A stretch of DNA of 22,508 bases from DASQWC01 sp035640475 (GTDB lineage: Bacteria; Actinomycetota; JAICYB01), in contig DASQWC010000032.1 of assembly GCA_035640475.1 (NCBI GenBank), positions 1 to 22,508 of the forward strand. Reading direction: 5' to 3'. A program made the position numbers and the translations under genes. Below are positions 1-7,726 of this stretch, one piece after another; position 1 is the stretch's first letter, and each line of letters starts with the position of its first letter. The notes under the pieces were generated by a model. The model did not search any database. It was not told the DNA's origin and was given only the letters and a program-made list of their open reading frames with translations.

Positions 1-1
1 G

Positions 2-61
2 ATTCTCGGCGGGGCGAGCCTCCTGGTCGGCTATCGCCGCCGGCCTTTCGACGTCGCTTAG
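2..61 (+). CDS. C-terminal end of a probable membrane-anchored protein (partial)
   Basis: An open frame enters from the left edge and stops with TAG at 59-61. The 19 visible residues are a hydrophobic Gly/Ala/Leu/Val stretch followed by YRRRPFDVA, the pattern of a last transmembrane helix with an arginine-rich cytoplasmic tail. Surface proteins with sorting signals end in a similar way, but the part that would show an LPXTG-type motif lies outside the window. It converges on the rhamnosidase gene with a 13-base gap. Only the tail is visible, so the family cannot be named and the frame itself is not certain. Confidence 0.4.
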   Translation: MLGGASLLVGYRRRPFDVA

Positions 62-74
62 CCATCGACATCGC

Positions 75-2565
75 CTAGAAGGCGTGACGTCCGGAGCCGA
101 CGCGCATTGGCTCCCGTTCCGGCAGGGTCACCGTCGCCGACGTGTTGGGCGGAATCAATGCATCGACGCGCAGCACATCACCTTCGAGGCGCCAGGCGAC
201 CGACGCGTCGCCGAATCGCGTGCGCAGTGATGCCGCCGCGTGCGTGAGGCCGCCACCCGGCCGCGGCTCGATGACGATGTGACGGTAGCCGGGCACTTCA
301 GGGTCGAAGGAGAGACCCGCGACCGTGCGATGCAGCCACTCGGCGACAGCCCCGTACGCGTAGTGATTGAACGAGACCATGCCGCGGCCCAAGCCCCCCA
401 GCGCGTCGGTGGCCACCGAGCCGTCCTCTCGGAGTGCGTCCCAGCGCTCCCAAATGGTCGTCGCTCCCGCGATGACCTGATACAGCCAGGACGGGCATGT
501 CTTCTGCATGAGCACGTCATAGGCAACATCGACGTGTCCCGTTCGCGTGAGCGCCGGGAGAAGAAGCGGCGTCCCGAGAAAGCCGGTCGCGAGATGGTCG
601 CCGGCCTCGTGCACGAGACGGACGAGCGCATCTCCAAACCGAACGAGGTCCTCGTGCGGCACGAGATCGAACTCGATCGCCAGGGCGCACCCCGTCTGCG
701 TCGTCATCGCCGCGTCGGCGTACAGCCGGCACCACGCGTCGCGAATGCTCGCGGCGCGTTGCCGATGGCGCGATGAGTCGCGTCCCAGGGCATCGAGTGC
801 GCGCGCGACGAGATCCGACGACCGAACCGCGTACGCGGTCGCGACGACGTCGTAGCGGGCCTTCGCTTTCCACGGCTCGGCCGTCGGAGCGTCCGGGTCC
901 AGCCAGTCACCGAACTGGAAATCGCTCCGCCAACGCAGATCGTCGTCGAGACGTGAGTAGACGTAGTCGTTCCACGCGATCATCGGCTCGATCGAACGTT
1001 CGAGCACCGTCGTGTCGCCGTAGGCCTCATAGGTCGTCAGCGGGATGACCGCCGCGGCATCACCCCAGCCGCAGGCGCCGTCGCCGATCGGAATACGCAT
1101 GTCCGGCACGACCGGCGGCACGCACCCGTCGGCGCGCTGATCTGCCGCCAAGTCCGCCAGCCAGTTCTCCCAGAAGGTTTCGCAATCGAAGAGAAACGAT
1201 GCGGTGGGTGAGAAGACCTGCGCGTCGCCCGTCCAGCCCAGACGCTCGTCGCGCTGCGGGCAATCGGTCGGCACCGAGACGAAGTTCCCGCGTTGTCCCC
1301 AGACGACGTTCTCGTGCAGCCGATTGATCAGAGGATCGGAGCACTCGAACGTTCCGATTCGCTCGAGATCGCTGTGGACGACGACGGCCTCGACGTCGAT
1401 GGCAGCGCCTGCACTCTCGATCTCGGCGTAGCGGAAACCGTGGAACGTGAACTGCGGTTCGTATGTCTCGACCGCGCCGCCGCGCGCGATGTACGTGTCG
1501 GTGGCCTTTGCGGTCCGAAGCGGCTCGGTGAACAGCCGCCCATCCGGGCCGAGAACCTCTGCGTGCCGCATCACGATCTCGGCCCCCGGCCGGGCGCCGC
1601 GCACCTCGACGCGCAGGAAACCGACGAGGTTCTGGCCGAAATCGAACTGCTCGGCGCCGTCGACGACGGCTCTCGCAACGGGAGAGCCTCTCGGTCCGCC
1701 GTACCGGCGGAACGGACGGCGCAACCAGGATCCTCCGATCGAGATCGAGGATCGTGACCGGCTCGGATGCATCCGCTGCAGCCTCCCGGCGCGCGTCATA
1801 AGTCTCGCCGTCGTAGATCTGCGCATCGACGTACGGCGTAGCGCTTGCCTTCCATGTGTCGTCGGTCGCGACGGCAAGCCGTCCGCCGACCTCGAGCTGC
1901 AGACAAACACCCACGTGCCGGCCCCAGTAGCCCTGGGTGGGCTCGCCGAGACCGAATCGGCCGCTGAACCAACCCGGCGCCACGAGCACGTCCAGCACGT
2001 TCTCACCGCGCCGCACGAGATCGGTGACGTCGTAGGTCCGGACGCTCAACCGCTTGTGGTACGTCGTCCAGCCCGGAGCGAAGACTTCGTCGGAAGCTTC
2101 GGAGCCGTTCACGCGCAAAGCCATCAGCCCGTGCGCCGTCGCGTACATGCGCGCAGGGCCCGGGTGGTCGACGTCGAACTGCTTCTCGAAACGAACGACG
2201 GGCGTCTGGACGTTTGCGCCGATCATGCGCGCCTGCCAATCGGCCGGATCGATGAGCCCGATCTCGAACCACGCCGCCTCGCTCCAGTCCGCTCGTCCCG
2301 CGGACGTGTCACTCCTGATCCGCCACCACCGCCTGTCGCGCGACGAGAGCGCCGGACCGTCGTAGGTCACCGATTGCGCCCGGCCTTCGACGGGTCCCGC
2401 GGTCCACGTGACGCCGGCCGCATCTCCGGCTTCGATCTCGTAGGAGAGCTGAACGACGTCGGTCTCGCCGGCATCTGCCTCGAGGACCCACGAAAGACGC
2501 GGTGTGCCGCTGCCGATCCCGATTGGATCGTGGAGTCGTTCGGTTCGAAGGTCGACGACCCGCAC
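75..2565 (-). pseudogene. Alpha-L-rhamnosidase (GH78), interrupted by one frameshift
   Basis: GH78 enzymes hydrolyse terminal alpha-L-rhamnose from glycosides and plant or microbial polysaccharides. The N-terminal half (2565 to about 1690) carries the beta-sandwich and carbohydrate-binding part with motifs such as TPRLSW, APGW and DDTWKA. The rest, in another frame, carries FDFGQN, then the catalytic (alpha/alpha)6 barrel with CPQRDERLGWTGDAQ (family general-acid Glu), DWLDPD, TTIWERWD (family base Glu) and FNHYAYG. The two frames join near 1675-1690: the first runs to ...RRTERL and the second takes over at PVAR. One extra base (or two missing) accounts for this; the whole span is 2491 bases, one more than a multiple of three. 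Read through, the protein would be about 829 aa, normal for the family. The chosen start is GTG at 2565, two bases after the stop of the oxidoreductase remnant; an in-frame start at 2601 would overlap that remnant. All catalytic motifs survive, so recent mutation or sequence error are both possible. Confidence 0.85.
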
Positions 2566-2567
2566 AG

Positions 2568-2633
2568 TTAATCGTCGAATGCCTTCGCGATGACGCCGCA
2601 ACCGATGATGCCGACGCCGAGCCGCTCGGTCAC
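2568..2633 (-). pseudogene. Remnant of a Gfo/Idh/MocA-family oxidoreductase (N-terminal 21 codons)
   Basis: A GTG start at 2633 overlaps the TGA of the upstream isomerase in a GTGA arrangement, typical of translational coupling in an operon. The 21 residues contain GVGIIGCGVIAKAF, the first beta strand and GxGxxG dinucleotide-binding loop that opens Gfo/Idh/MocA sugar dehydrogenases, and then stop at TAA (2570-2568). Full family members have about 330-390 residues, so more than 90 percent is missing. Gfo/Idh/MocA genes commonly sit beside TIM-barrel sugar isomerases, which fits the position. The rhamnosidase begins two bases later with an intact N-terminus, so the loss appears to be an internal deletion that kept both flanking genes. 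The family call rests on a short stretch and is an inference. Confidence 0.6.
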
Positions 2634-3388
2634 TTCGCGCCCTTCGAGAATCCCTTCGATGTGAGGTATGCGTAGCTTTTCTCTACTGCCTCCCACATGT
2701 CACCGGCATACCGGTCGAGCTCGACGATGTGCCACTCCACCGCGTCGTTCGCGGACAGCACGCCGGGGATGTCGACCTCACCGTCGCCGACCGCGAGCAT
2801 GTCGTCGTCCTGCGTGCACGGTCCGTCCTTCACGTGGAGGAGCGGCGCGCGGGTGCCTAAGCCACCGACGAGCGCCGCGGGATCCACGCCGCCGGTCTGC
2901 GCCCAGTAGATGTCCACCTCGAACACAACGCGCGGATCGACAGCCTCGACGAAGACGTCGAACCCGGTCCGGCCTCCGGCGTCGACGAACTCGAAGTTGT
3001 GGTTGTGGTACGCGAGCTTCATCCCTCGCGCTTCGGCGGCATCGGCCGCGCGTCCGAGCCGCTGGGCAAGGCGCCGCACCGCTTCGGCGTCTTGGAATTT
3101 GTCGGGCGGGAGGAACGGGACGACCATGTACGGCGCACCGGTCGCCGCCGCCTCGTCGGCGATCCGGTCGAGATCGTCGCCGTCGATACGTCCCTGAACG
3201 TGCGTGCTCGAGACGGTCATCCCCAGATCGGCGACGAGACTCTTGAAGACGCCGGGTGTCATCCCGTACAAGCCGGCCGGCTCGACGCCCGCAAACCCGA
3301 TCCGGGCCACGCGCTCGAGCACACCGCTGAAGTCGGCTGCACTCTGGTCGCGCAGTGTGTAGAGCTGAAGTGAGATCGGCGGTGCCAC
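2630..3388 (-). CDS. Sugar phosphate isomerase/epimerase (xylose isomerase-like TIM barrel)
   Basis: The 252-residue protein belongs to the AP-endonuclease-2 / xylose isomerase-like TIM-barrel family, which isomerises or epimerises sugars or inositols with a divalent metal. Visible landmarks are the N-terminal SLQLYTLRD, GFAGVEPAG, the metal-site stretch YHNHNFEF, FEVDIYWAQTGG, HVKDG and the C-terminal HIVELDRYAGD. The frame stays open upstream to 3721, but that part is arginine-rich and lies over a gene on the other strand. The GTG at 3388 gives a normal N-terminus (MAPPISLQLY) and has a TAGGGT box (3401-3396) seven bases before it, so a leaderless transcript is likely. It is the first gene of the sugar operon with the oxidoreductase remnant and the rhamnosidase. 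The exact substrate is unknown; a role in rhamnoside or sugar catabolism is inferred from context. Confidence 0.85.
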   Translation of the reverse strand: MAPPISLQLYTLRDQSAADFSGVLERVARIGFAGVEPAGLYGMTPGVFKSLVADLGMTVSSTHVQGRIDGDDLDRIADEAAATGAPYMVVPFLPPDKFQDAEAVRRLAQRLGRAADAAEARGMKLAYHNHNFEFVDAGGRTGFDVFVEAVDPRVVFEVDIYWAQTGGVDPAALVGGLGTRAPLLHVKDGPCTQDDDMLAVGDGEVDIPGVLSANDAVEWHIVELDRYAGDMWEAVEKSYAYLTSKGFSKGAK

Positions 3389-3395
3389 GCCCGAG

Positions 3396-3401
3396 ACCCT
3401 A
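3396..3401 (-). promoter_or_regulatory. -10 box TAGGGT of the sugar operon (leaderless)
   Basis: On the minus strand TAGGGT lies seven bases before the GTG at 3388, with no Shine-Dalgarno sequence between. In actinobacteria a TANNNT box at this distance puts the transcription start on or next to the start codon. The same hexamer occurs before the thiolase gene. Confidence 0.5.
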
Positions 3402-3439
3402 ACGAAATGCAGCGATGAGTTTCGCTGCAGATGCGCGTC

Positions 3440-3445
3440 TACAGT
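3440..3445 (+). promoter_or_regulatory. Possible -10 box TACAGT of the DUF1905 gene
   Basis: TACAGT lies 21 bases before the GTG start at 3467, leaving room for a short leader with the strong ribosome binding site AGGAGG at about 3458-3463. No clear -35 element is seen. Confidence 0.3.
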
Positions 3446-3466
3446 GGTAGCGACGAAGGAGGAGCC

Positions 3467-3745
3467 GTGTCGAGACTGAAGAAGCGATTCGAAGCGAAGC
3501 TGCAGCGCAGCCCGCAGAAGGGCGGATGGACGTACGTCGTCATGCCCGATTCCGCCGAGTTCTTCGGCACCAAAGGTCTCGTCAAGGTCAAAGGCAAGAT
3601 CGACGGCAGGCCGTTCCGCAGCTCGTTCATGGCGATGGGCGACGGGACGCACAAGCTCCCGGTGAAGGCCGACACGCGCAAAGCCATCGGCAAGGGACCC
3701 GGCGAGACAGTGACCGTTCACCTCGAAGAGCGCCTCGAGGACTAG
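3467..3745 (+). CDS. DUF1905 domain protein
   Basis: The 92-residue protein covers essentially the whole DUF1905 domain, a small beta-barrel-like fold without a firmly known function. Matching features are the opening FEAKL, GGWTYVVMPDSAEFFGTKG, VKGKIDGRPFRSSFM, MGDGTHKLPV, and a closing GETVTVHLEER. The start is GTG at 3467 because AGGAGG lies just upstream at normal spacing; an in-frame ATG at 3431 would place the promoter-like box and the ribosome site inside the gene. The DNA polymerase gene follows after 19 bases but has its own -10-like box, so the two may not always be co-transcribed. Domain assignment is good, function is unknown. Confidence 0.8.
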   Translation: MSRLKKRFEAKLQRSPQKGGWTYVVMPDSAEFFGTKGLVKVKGKIDGRPFRSSFMAMGDGTHKLPVKADTRKAIGKGPGETVTVHLEERLED

Positions 3746-3752
3746 CCCCGCT

Positions 3753-3758
3753 TATCCT
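3753..3758 (+). promoter_or_regulatory. -10 box TATCCT of the polymerase gene (leaderless)
   Basis: TATCCT is followed by exactly six bases and then GTG at 3765. No ribosome binding site lies between. The spacing matches the leaderless promoters before the thiolase, lipoprotein and TetR genes in this window. Confidence 0.5.
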
Positions 3759-3764
3759 GCGGAC

Positions 3765-4775
3765 GTGAGCTCCAAAGACGAGCTGGTCCTCGACATCGAG
3801 GGCCGGGACGTCCGGATCACGCATCCGGACAAGGTGTACTTCTCCCAACGAGGCGAGACCAAGCTCGACCTCATCGACTACTACCGCTCGATCGCGGAAC
3901 CGATCTTGCTCACGATGCGCGGACGTCCCGTCCTGCTCCAGCGTTTCCGCGACGGCGCCGACGGGCCCGGGTTCTTCCAGAAGCGGATCCCGGACTCGGC
4001 TCCCGACTGGCTGCAGACGACGACCGTCAGCACACCCAACGGGACGACGTCTCGCGCACTCGTCATCGGCGACATCGCGCACATTGTGTGGGCGGCCAAC
4101 CTCGGCTGCCTCGGCTTCCACGTGTGGCCCTACCTCGCCGACGACCCCGAGCATGCGGACGAGGTGCGGCTCGATCTCGATCCGCAGCCGGGAACCGACT
4201 TCACCCACGTGCGCGCGGCCGCAAAGGAGCTGAAGAGCCTGCTGGACGAACTCGGCATCGTCGGGTACCCGAAGACGACCGGCAACCGAGGCCTGCACGT
4301 CTACATCCGGCTCGAATCTCGCTGGGACTCCTACCAAGTGCGATCGGCCGCCGTCGCGGCCGCACGCGAGCTCGAGCGGCGCCGTCCGGACATCCTCACC
4401 GCGCAGTGGTGGAAAGAAGATCGCGGCGAGCGGATCTTTCTGGATTTCAATCAGAACGCGCCGCACAAGACGGTCTTCGGCGCGTGGTCGGTGCGCGCGC
4501 GTCCCGGAGCGCAGGTGTCGACTCCCCTGTCCTGGGACGAAATCGACACGATGCATCCCGACGAGCTCACGATGCCGAAGGTCCCGGAGCTCGTCGAGGC
4601 ACGCGGCAACCCGTGGGCGGACATGAACGCGAACCCGCAGTCGCTCGCGCCGCTCCTGGCCATGAACGAGCGCGATCGCGCAAACGGGCTGATGGACGCA
4701 CCCTGGCCGCCGGTGTATCCCAAGCAGCCGGACGAGCCGCCGCGGGTGTCACGGAGCCGGGCGAAGAAGTCCTAG
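3765..4775 (+). CDS. Stand-alone LigD-type DNA polymerase/primase (AEP superfamily)
   Basis: This 336-residue protein matches the polymerase domain of bacterial LigD and its stand-alone relatives (PolD/Prim-Pol proteins of mycobacteria), which add deoxy- or ribonucleotides at gaps and broken ends. Visible motifs are THPDKVYF near residue 20, a conserved QRFRDG at about 60, the metal-binding pair D137/D139 in RLDLDP, GNRGLHVYIR at 173-182 with the conserved His, and IFLDFNQNAPHKT around D227. There is no ligase or phosphoesterase domain, and no Ku gene is in the window. The GTG start lies six bases after a TATCCT box. The lysine/arginine-rich tail (SRSRAKKS) is usual for DNA-binding proteins. 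A repair or gap-filling role is inferred from the family. Confidence 0.9.
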   Translation: MSSKDELVLDIEGRDVRITHPDKVYFSQRGETKLDLIDYYRSIAEPILLTMRGRPVLLQRFRDGADGPGFFQKRIPDSAPDWLQTTTVSTPNGTTSRALVIGDIAHIVWAANLGCLGFHVWPYLADDPEHADEVRLDLDPQPGTDFTHVRAAAKELKSLLDELGIVGYPKTTGNRGLHVYIRLESRWDSYQVRSAAVAAARELERRRPDILTAQWWKEDRGERIFLDFNQNAPHKTVFGAWSVRARPGAQVSTPLSWDEIDTMHPDELTMPKVPELVEARGNPWADMNANPQSLAPLLAMNERDRANGLMDAPWPPVYPKQPDEPPRVSRSRAKKS

Positions 4776-4836
4776 CCGCCCGGCACGCTCCTCGGCCTCG
4801 CGTTTTGCCGTCACGCGTCGCGGGAAGAACGACAAC

Positions 4837-6195
4837 GTGAAGGCAGTAACGGACAGGCTCCTCGACACGCACGAGTCCTGGAGCGACTACGTGACCGCCG
4901 GCGGCGGCGGGGGAATCGAACGCGCCCGGACTCTCGGCCCGGACGAGCTCATCGAGCTCGTCGCGGCCAGCGGCCTTCGCGGGCGCGGAGGCGCCGGGTT
5001 CCCGACGGGCACGAAGTGGCGCTCGGTCGCCACGGCCGGTGGCGAGCATTTCGTGATCTGCAACGCCGCAGAAGGCGAGCCGGCGACGTTCAAGGACCGC
5101 TTTCTCTTGAGACGAAATCCGTACGCCGTCCTGGAAGGCGTCGCCATCGCAGCACTCGCCGTCGGCGCCAAGCGCGCGTACATCGGACTGAAGGAAGCCT
5201 TCACACTCGAGACGGAGTACGTCGTCGGCGCAATCGAAGCGATGGAATCGGACGGCGTCTTCGACGGACTCGAGGTCGAGCTCGTCCACGGCCCGGATCG
5301 CTACCTCTTCGGCGAGGAAACGGGACTCGTCGGCGTCATGGACGGCCGCGGACCGTTCCCGCGCGAGGTCCGCCCGTTCATGCAGGGCCCGTTTGCCACC
5401 TCGTCCAGACCGAATCCGTCGCTCGTGAACAACGTGGAGACGCTCGCCAACGTGCCGGCGATCGTCGCGCTCGGGCCGGAGTGGTTCCGCTCGACCGGAA
5501 CAGATTCGTCGCCCGGAACGATGCTGTTCACGGTCGCCGGCGACGTCCGTAGCGAAGGCGTGTTCGAGCTCCCGCTGGGCACGTCGCTGCGCGAGCTCAT
5601 CGAGGATCGTGCCGGTGGTGCACCGGACGACCGAGCGATCAAAGCCGTGCTTCCAGGTGCGTCGAACGCGCTGATCGCAGGAGACCGGCTCGATCTCGCG
5701 CTCGACTTCGACGTCATGCGCCGTGCCGGCACCGGACTCGGCGCCGGAGGGTTCGCCGTTTACGACGAATCCGCGTGCATGGTCGAGGTCACGCGCCAGT
5801 ACTCATGGTTCCTGCACGTCGAGTCGTGCGCGCAATGTCCGGCCTGCAAGTTGAACTCGGGATCGATCAACGAGATCGTGACGGCGCTGCACGCGGGCTC
5901 CGGGTCGCTCGGAGACGTCGAGGAGATCGTCTCGCGAGCCGACCGCGTCACCGACGGACAGAAGTGTGCGCTCCCGACGGGAACAAAGCTGCTCGTTCTC
6001 AGCCTGATTCAGGGATTCGCGGAGGAGTTCGCGGCGCACGTCTCGAAGAAGTGTCCGATGGATCGGACCCTCCCCTTCCCCAAGCTCGTCGACTACGACG
6101 ACGAAGCGGGTGCGTTTCTCTACGACCGTGTCTACGAGCAGACGAGCCCGCAGTGGACCGAGCAGATCGGCGGAGCCCCGCGCACCGAGTCGTAA
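4837..6195 (+). CDS. Orphan NuoF-like FMN / iron-sulfur oxidoreductase subunit
   Basis: NuoF is the NADH-oxidising subunit of respiratory complex I and of NAD-linked formate dehydrogenases and hydrogenases. The 452-residue protein has the complete NuoF layout: the FMN/NADH fold with SGLRGRGGAGFPTGTKW (45-61) and AAEGEPATFKDR (77-88), FGEETGLV near 158-165, NPSLVNNVETLANV (193-206), an SLBB domain (about 230-290) and the 4Fe-4S ligands C331, C334 and C337 (ESCAQCPAC), with C377 forty residues on. The usual CxPCR form of the cluster loop is changed to CPACK. No NuoE, NuoG or other complex I, hydrogenase or formate dehydrogenase gene is nearby, so the electron partner is unknown. The GTG start follows the polymerase gene by 61 bases, with a weak GGGAAG upstream. 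Confidence 0.85.
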   Translation: MKAVTDRLLDTHESWSDYVTAGGGGGIERARTLGPDELIELVAASGLRGRGGAGFPTGTKWRSVATAGGEHFVICNAAEGEPATFKDRFLLRRNPYAVLEGVAIAALAVGAKRAYIGLKEAFTLETEYVVGAIEAMESDGVFDGLEVELVHGPDRYLFGEETGLVGVMDGRGPFPREVRPFMQGPFATSSRPNPSLVNNVETLANVPAIVALGPEWFRSTGTDSSPGTMLFTVAGDVRSEGVFELPLGTSLRELIEDRAGGAPDDRAIKAVLPGASNALIAGDRLDLALDFDVMRRAGTGLGAGGFAVYDESACMVEVTRQYSWFLHVESCAQCPACKLNSGSINEIVTALHAGSGSLGDVEEIVSRADRVTDGQKCALPTGTKLLVLSLIQGFAEEFAAHVSKKCPMDRTLPFPKLVDYDDEAGAFLYDRVYEQTSPQWTEQIGGAPRTES

Positions 6196-6200
6196 CCGGC

Positions 6201-6587
6201 TTACTGCTGAAGGTTTCGAGGGCCGAGACGCTTGGCTGCGCTCGGATCCGACGAGAGCACGGAATCCACCTCGCGAGGATCGAGCACCAGCACATGCAGC
6301 GGCGTGACCGCCTCCAAGGTCGCCGTGCGATGACCGCCGTTGACCATCGCAAGCTCGCCGACGACCTCACCCGAGCCGACCGTGGCGACCTGCAGTCCGT
6401 CGACCGTTACCGACGCTTCGCCGTCGACGAGCACGAACACGTCGTGCTCGAACGCGCCCTGCTCGCACAGGACCTCGCCCGGGGACAGATGCTTGTCGTC
6501 GACGAGCTTTGCGATGTCGTCGAGCTGGCGCGCCGTGCAGCCCTTGAAGAAGTCGATCTGTTGCAGGAGCTCGGTCTTGTCGGCCAC
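6201..6587 (-). CDS. Single-domain cyclic nucleotide-binding protein
   Basis: The 128 residues form one CRP/PKA-type cNMP-binding beta-roll: FFKGCTARQLDDIA at the start, LCEQGAFEHDVFVLVDGEASV in the middle and the phosphate-binding cassette GELAMVNGGHRTATLEA (77-93). Glu78 and Arg87 sit where the ribose- and phosphate-binding residues of cAMP-binding proteins are, so ligand binding is plausible. No HTH, kinase or transporter domain is attached. The GTG at 6587 is chosen because GAGGAAC lies upstream with a TAGAGT box about 20 bases before the start; the frame stays open to 6641 without family similarity. It lies downstream of the GpsA-like gene on the same strand. A role as a small cNMP sensor or adaptor is inference. 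Confidence 0.8.
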   Translation of the reverse strand: MADKTELLQQIDFFKGCTARQLDDIAKLVDDKHLSPGEVLCEQGAFEHDVFVLVDGEASVTVDGLQVATVGSGEVVGELAMVNGGHRTATLEAVTPLHVLVLDPREVDSVLSSDPSAAKRLGPRNLQQ

Positions 6588-6682
6588 GTCGTCGTTCCTC
6601 GCTCGGACTCTACGCGAAGCGAGAAGCTGCCGGTCGAGCAATGCACGTTTGAGCGCTCGGACGCCCAGGACCCGGTCCGGCG

Positions 6683-7684
6683 CTAGGGAGCCAGAAGGCC
6701 GGCAATCGCGGCTTCGGGAGACCGTTCACCGGACAGGACCGAGGCGACGGCGAGCGCCGCCGGCACACCGACGCCGACGCGATCGGCGACGGCGATGGCC
6801 GCACTCGTATTCGCGATCCCTTCGACCGTGCTGCCGATGGTCGCTTGGGCCTGAGCGGGCGTCTGGCCGGAACCGAGAAGCCTGCCGAAGTTGCCGTTGC
6901 GTCCGCCGAGGCACGTGACGTACAGGTCCCCCGCGCCGGCCAGCCCGATGATCGTGCCGGTGCGGCCGCCGAGGGCCTCGACCAGCGCACACATGTCCTG
7001 CAGCCCCTGCGCGAAGGTCGCGGCGCGCGCGTTCGCGAACCTGTGGATGTACACACTCTCCGGAAGCCGCTCGCTGAGTCCCTCGCACATGCCGACGGCA
7101 ATAGCCGTCACGTTCTTGTACGCAGCTCCGATCTCGACGCCGACGACATCGTCGGTCGGCGCGGCGCGAACGCCGGCCGCGCGCAGCGTCGCCGCGACGC
7201 CCTCCGCGACCTCGAGCTCATCGGCGGCAACGACCATCGCCGTGGGTGCGCCGGCCACAAGCTCCGGCGCGAGCGCCGGGCCTCCGAAAACGGCAACACG
7301 CGCCCGGCTCCCGAGAACCGACGCCGCGACGTCTGATGGGAGCCGCAGCGAGTCCCCGTCCCATCCCTTCGTCGCGATGGCCCAGACGGCGTTCGTCTTG
7401 GACAGCGGCGCGCACTCGGCAACGACGTCGGCCAGTCCGTCGCTCGAGACGCCGATGACGACTCTCTCTGTGTTTCGGAGCACGGCTCCCCACTTCCCAT
7501 GGGGGCGGCAGTCGATGGTGGGATCAAGAGAGATGCCGAGCGCGGGATGGGCACGTCCCGCCCGGCACTCCTCGATGGTCGCGTCGTCGAAGCGGGTCCC
7601 GAGCAGCGCCGTGCGCAGACCGGCCCGCGCATGCACGATTGCCAACGCGGCACCCATCGCACCGGCACCGACGACTCCGATCAC
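6683..7684 (-). CDS. gpsA: NAD(P)-dependent glycerol-3-phosphate dehydrogenase (GpsA family)
   Basis: GpsA reduces dihydroxyacetone phosphate to sn-glycerol-3-phosphate for phospholipid synthesis. Visible are the N-terminal dinucleotide site GVVGAGAMGAALA, FGGPALAPELVAG where the family has a conserved GP(S/A) turn, the catalytic-lysine stretch VGVEIGAAYKNVTAIAVG (K190) and the GLAGAGDLYVTCLGGRNGNFGRLLG block. At 333 residues the length is normal. GTG at 7684 gives the usual immediate dinucleotide fold and has a CACAAT -10-like box six bases upstream; an in-frame GTG at 7720 is the alternative and lies just after the citrate synthase stop. Some substitutions relative to classical GpsA leave room for a related substrate. 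Gene order citrate synthase - gpsA - cNMP protein is all on one strand. Confidence 0.85.
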   Translation of the reverse strand: MIGVVGAGAMGAALAIVHARAGLRTALLGTRFDDATIEECRAGRAHPALGISLDPTIDCRPHGKWGAVLRNTERVVIGVSSDGLADVVAECAPLSKTNAVWAIATKGWDGDSLRLPSDVAASVLGSRARVAVFGGPALAPELVAGAPTAMVVAADELEVAEGVAATLRAAGVRAAPTDDVVGVEIGAAYKNVTAIAVGMCEGLSERLPESVYIHRFANARAATFAQGLQDMCALVEALGGRTGTIIGLAGAGDLYVTCLGGRNGNFGRLLGSGQTPAQAQATIGSTVEGIANTSAAIAVADRVGVGVPAALAVASVLSGERSPEAAIAGLLAP

Positions 7685-7726
7685 GGCGAGATTGTGACGA
7701 CGCACGGTACGCGCCGCCACTCGCCG

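Noticed and set aside
1447..2571. Long plus-strand open frame of about 374 codons opposite the rhamnosidase
   Set aside because: It mirrors the codon pattern of a GC-rich gene on the other strand, is rich in Arg/Pro/Asp and shows no recognisable motif.
3765..4775. Full ATP-dependent ligase LigD
   Set aside because: Only the polymerase domain is present; no ligase KxDG motif or phosphoesterase domain occurs, and the next gene is unrelated.
3627..5289. Minus-strand open frames of 309 and 240 codons opposite the polymerase and NuoF-like genes
   Set aside because: They are antisense shadows with arginine-rich composition and no motifs, lying over genes with diagnostic active-site residues.
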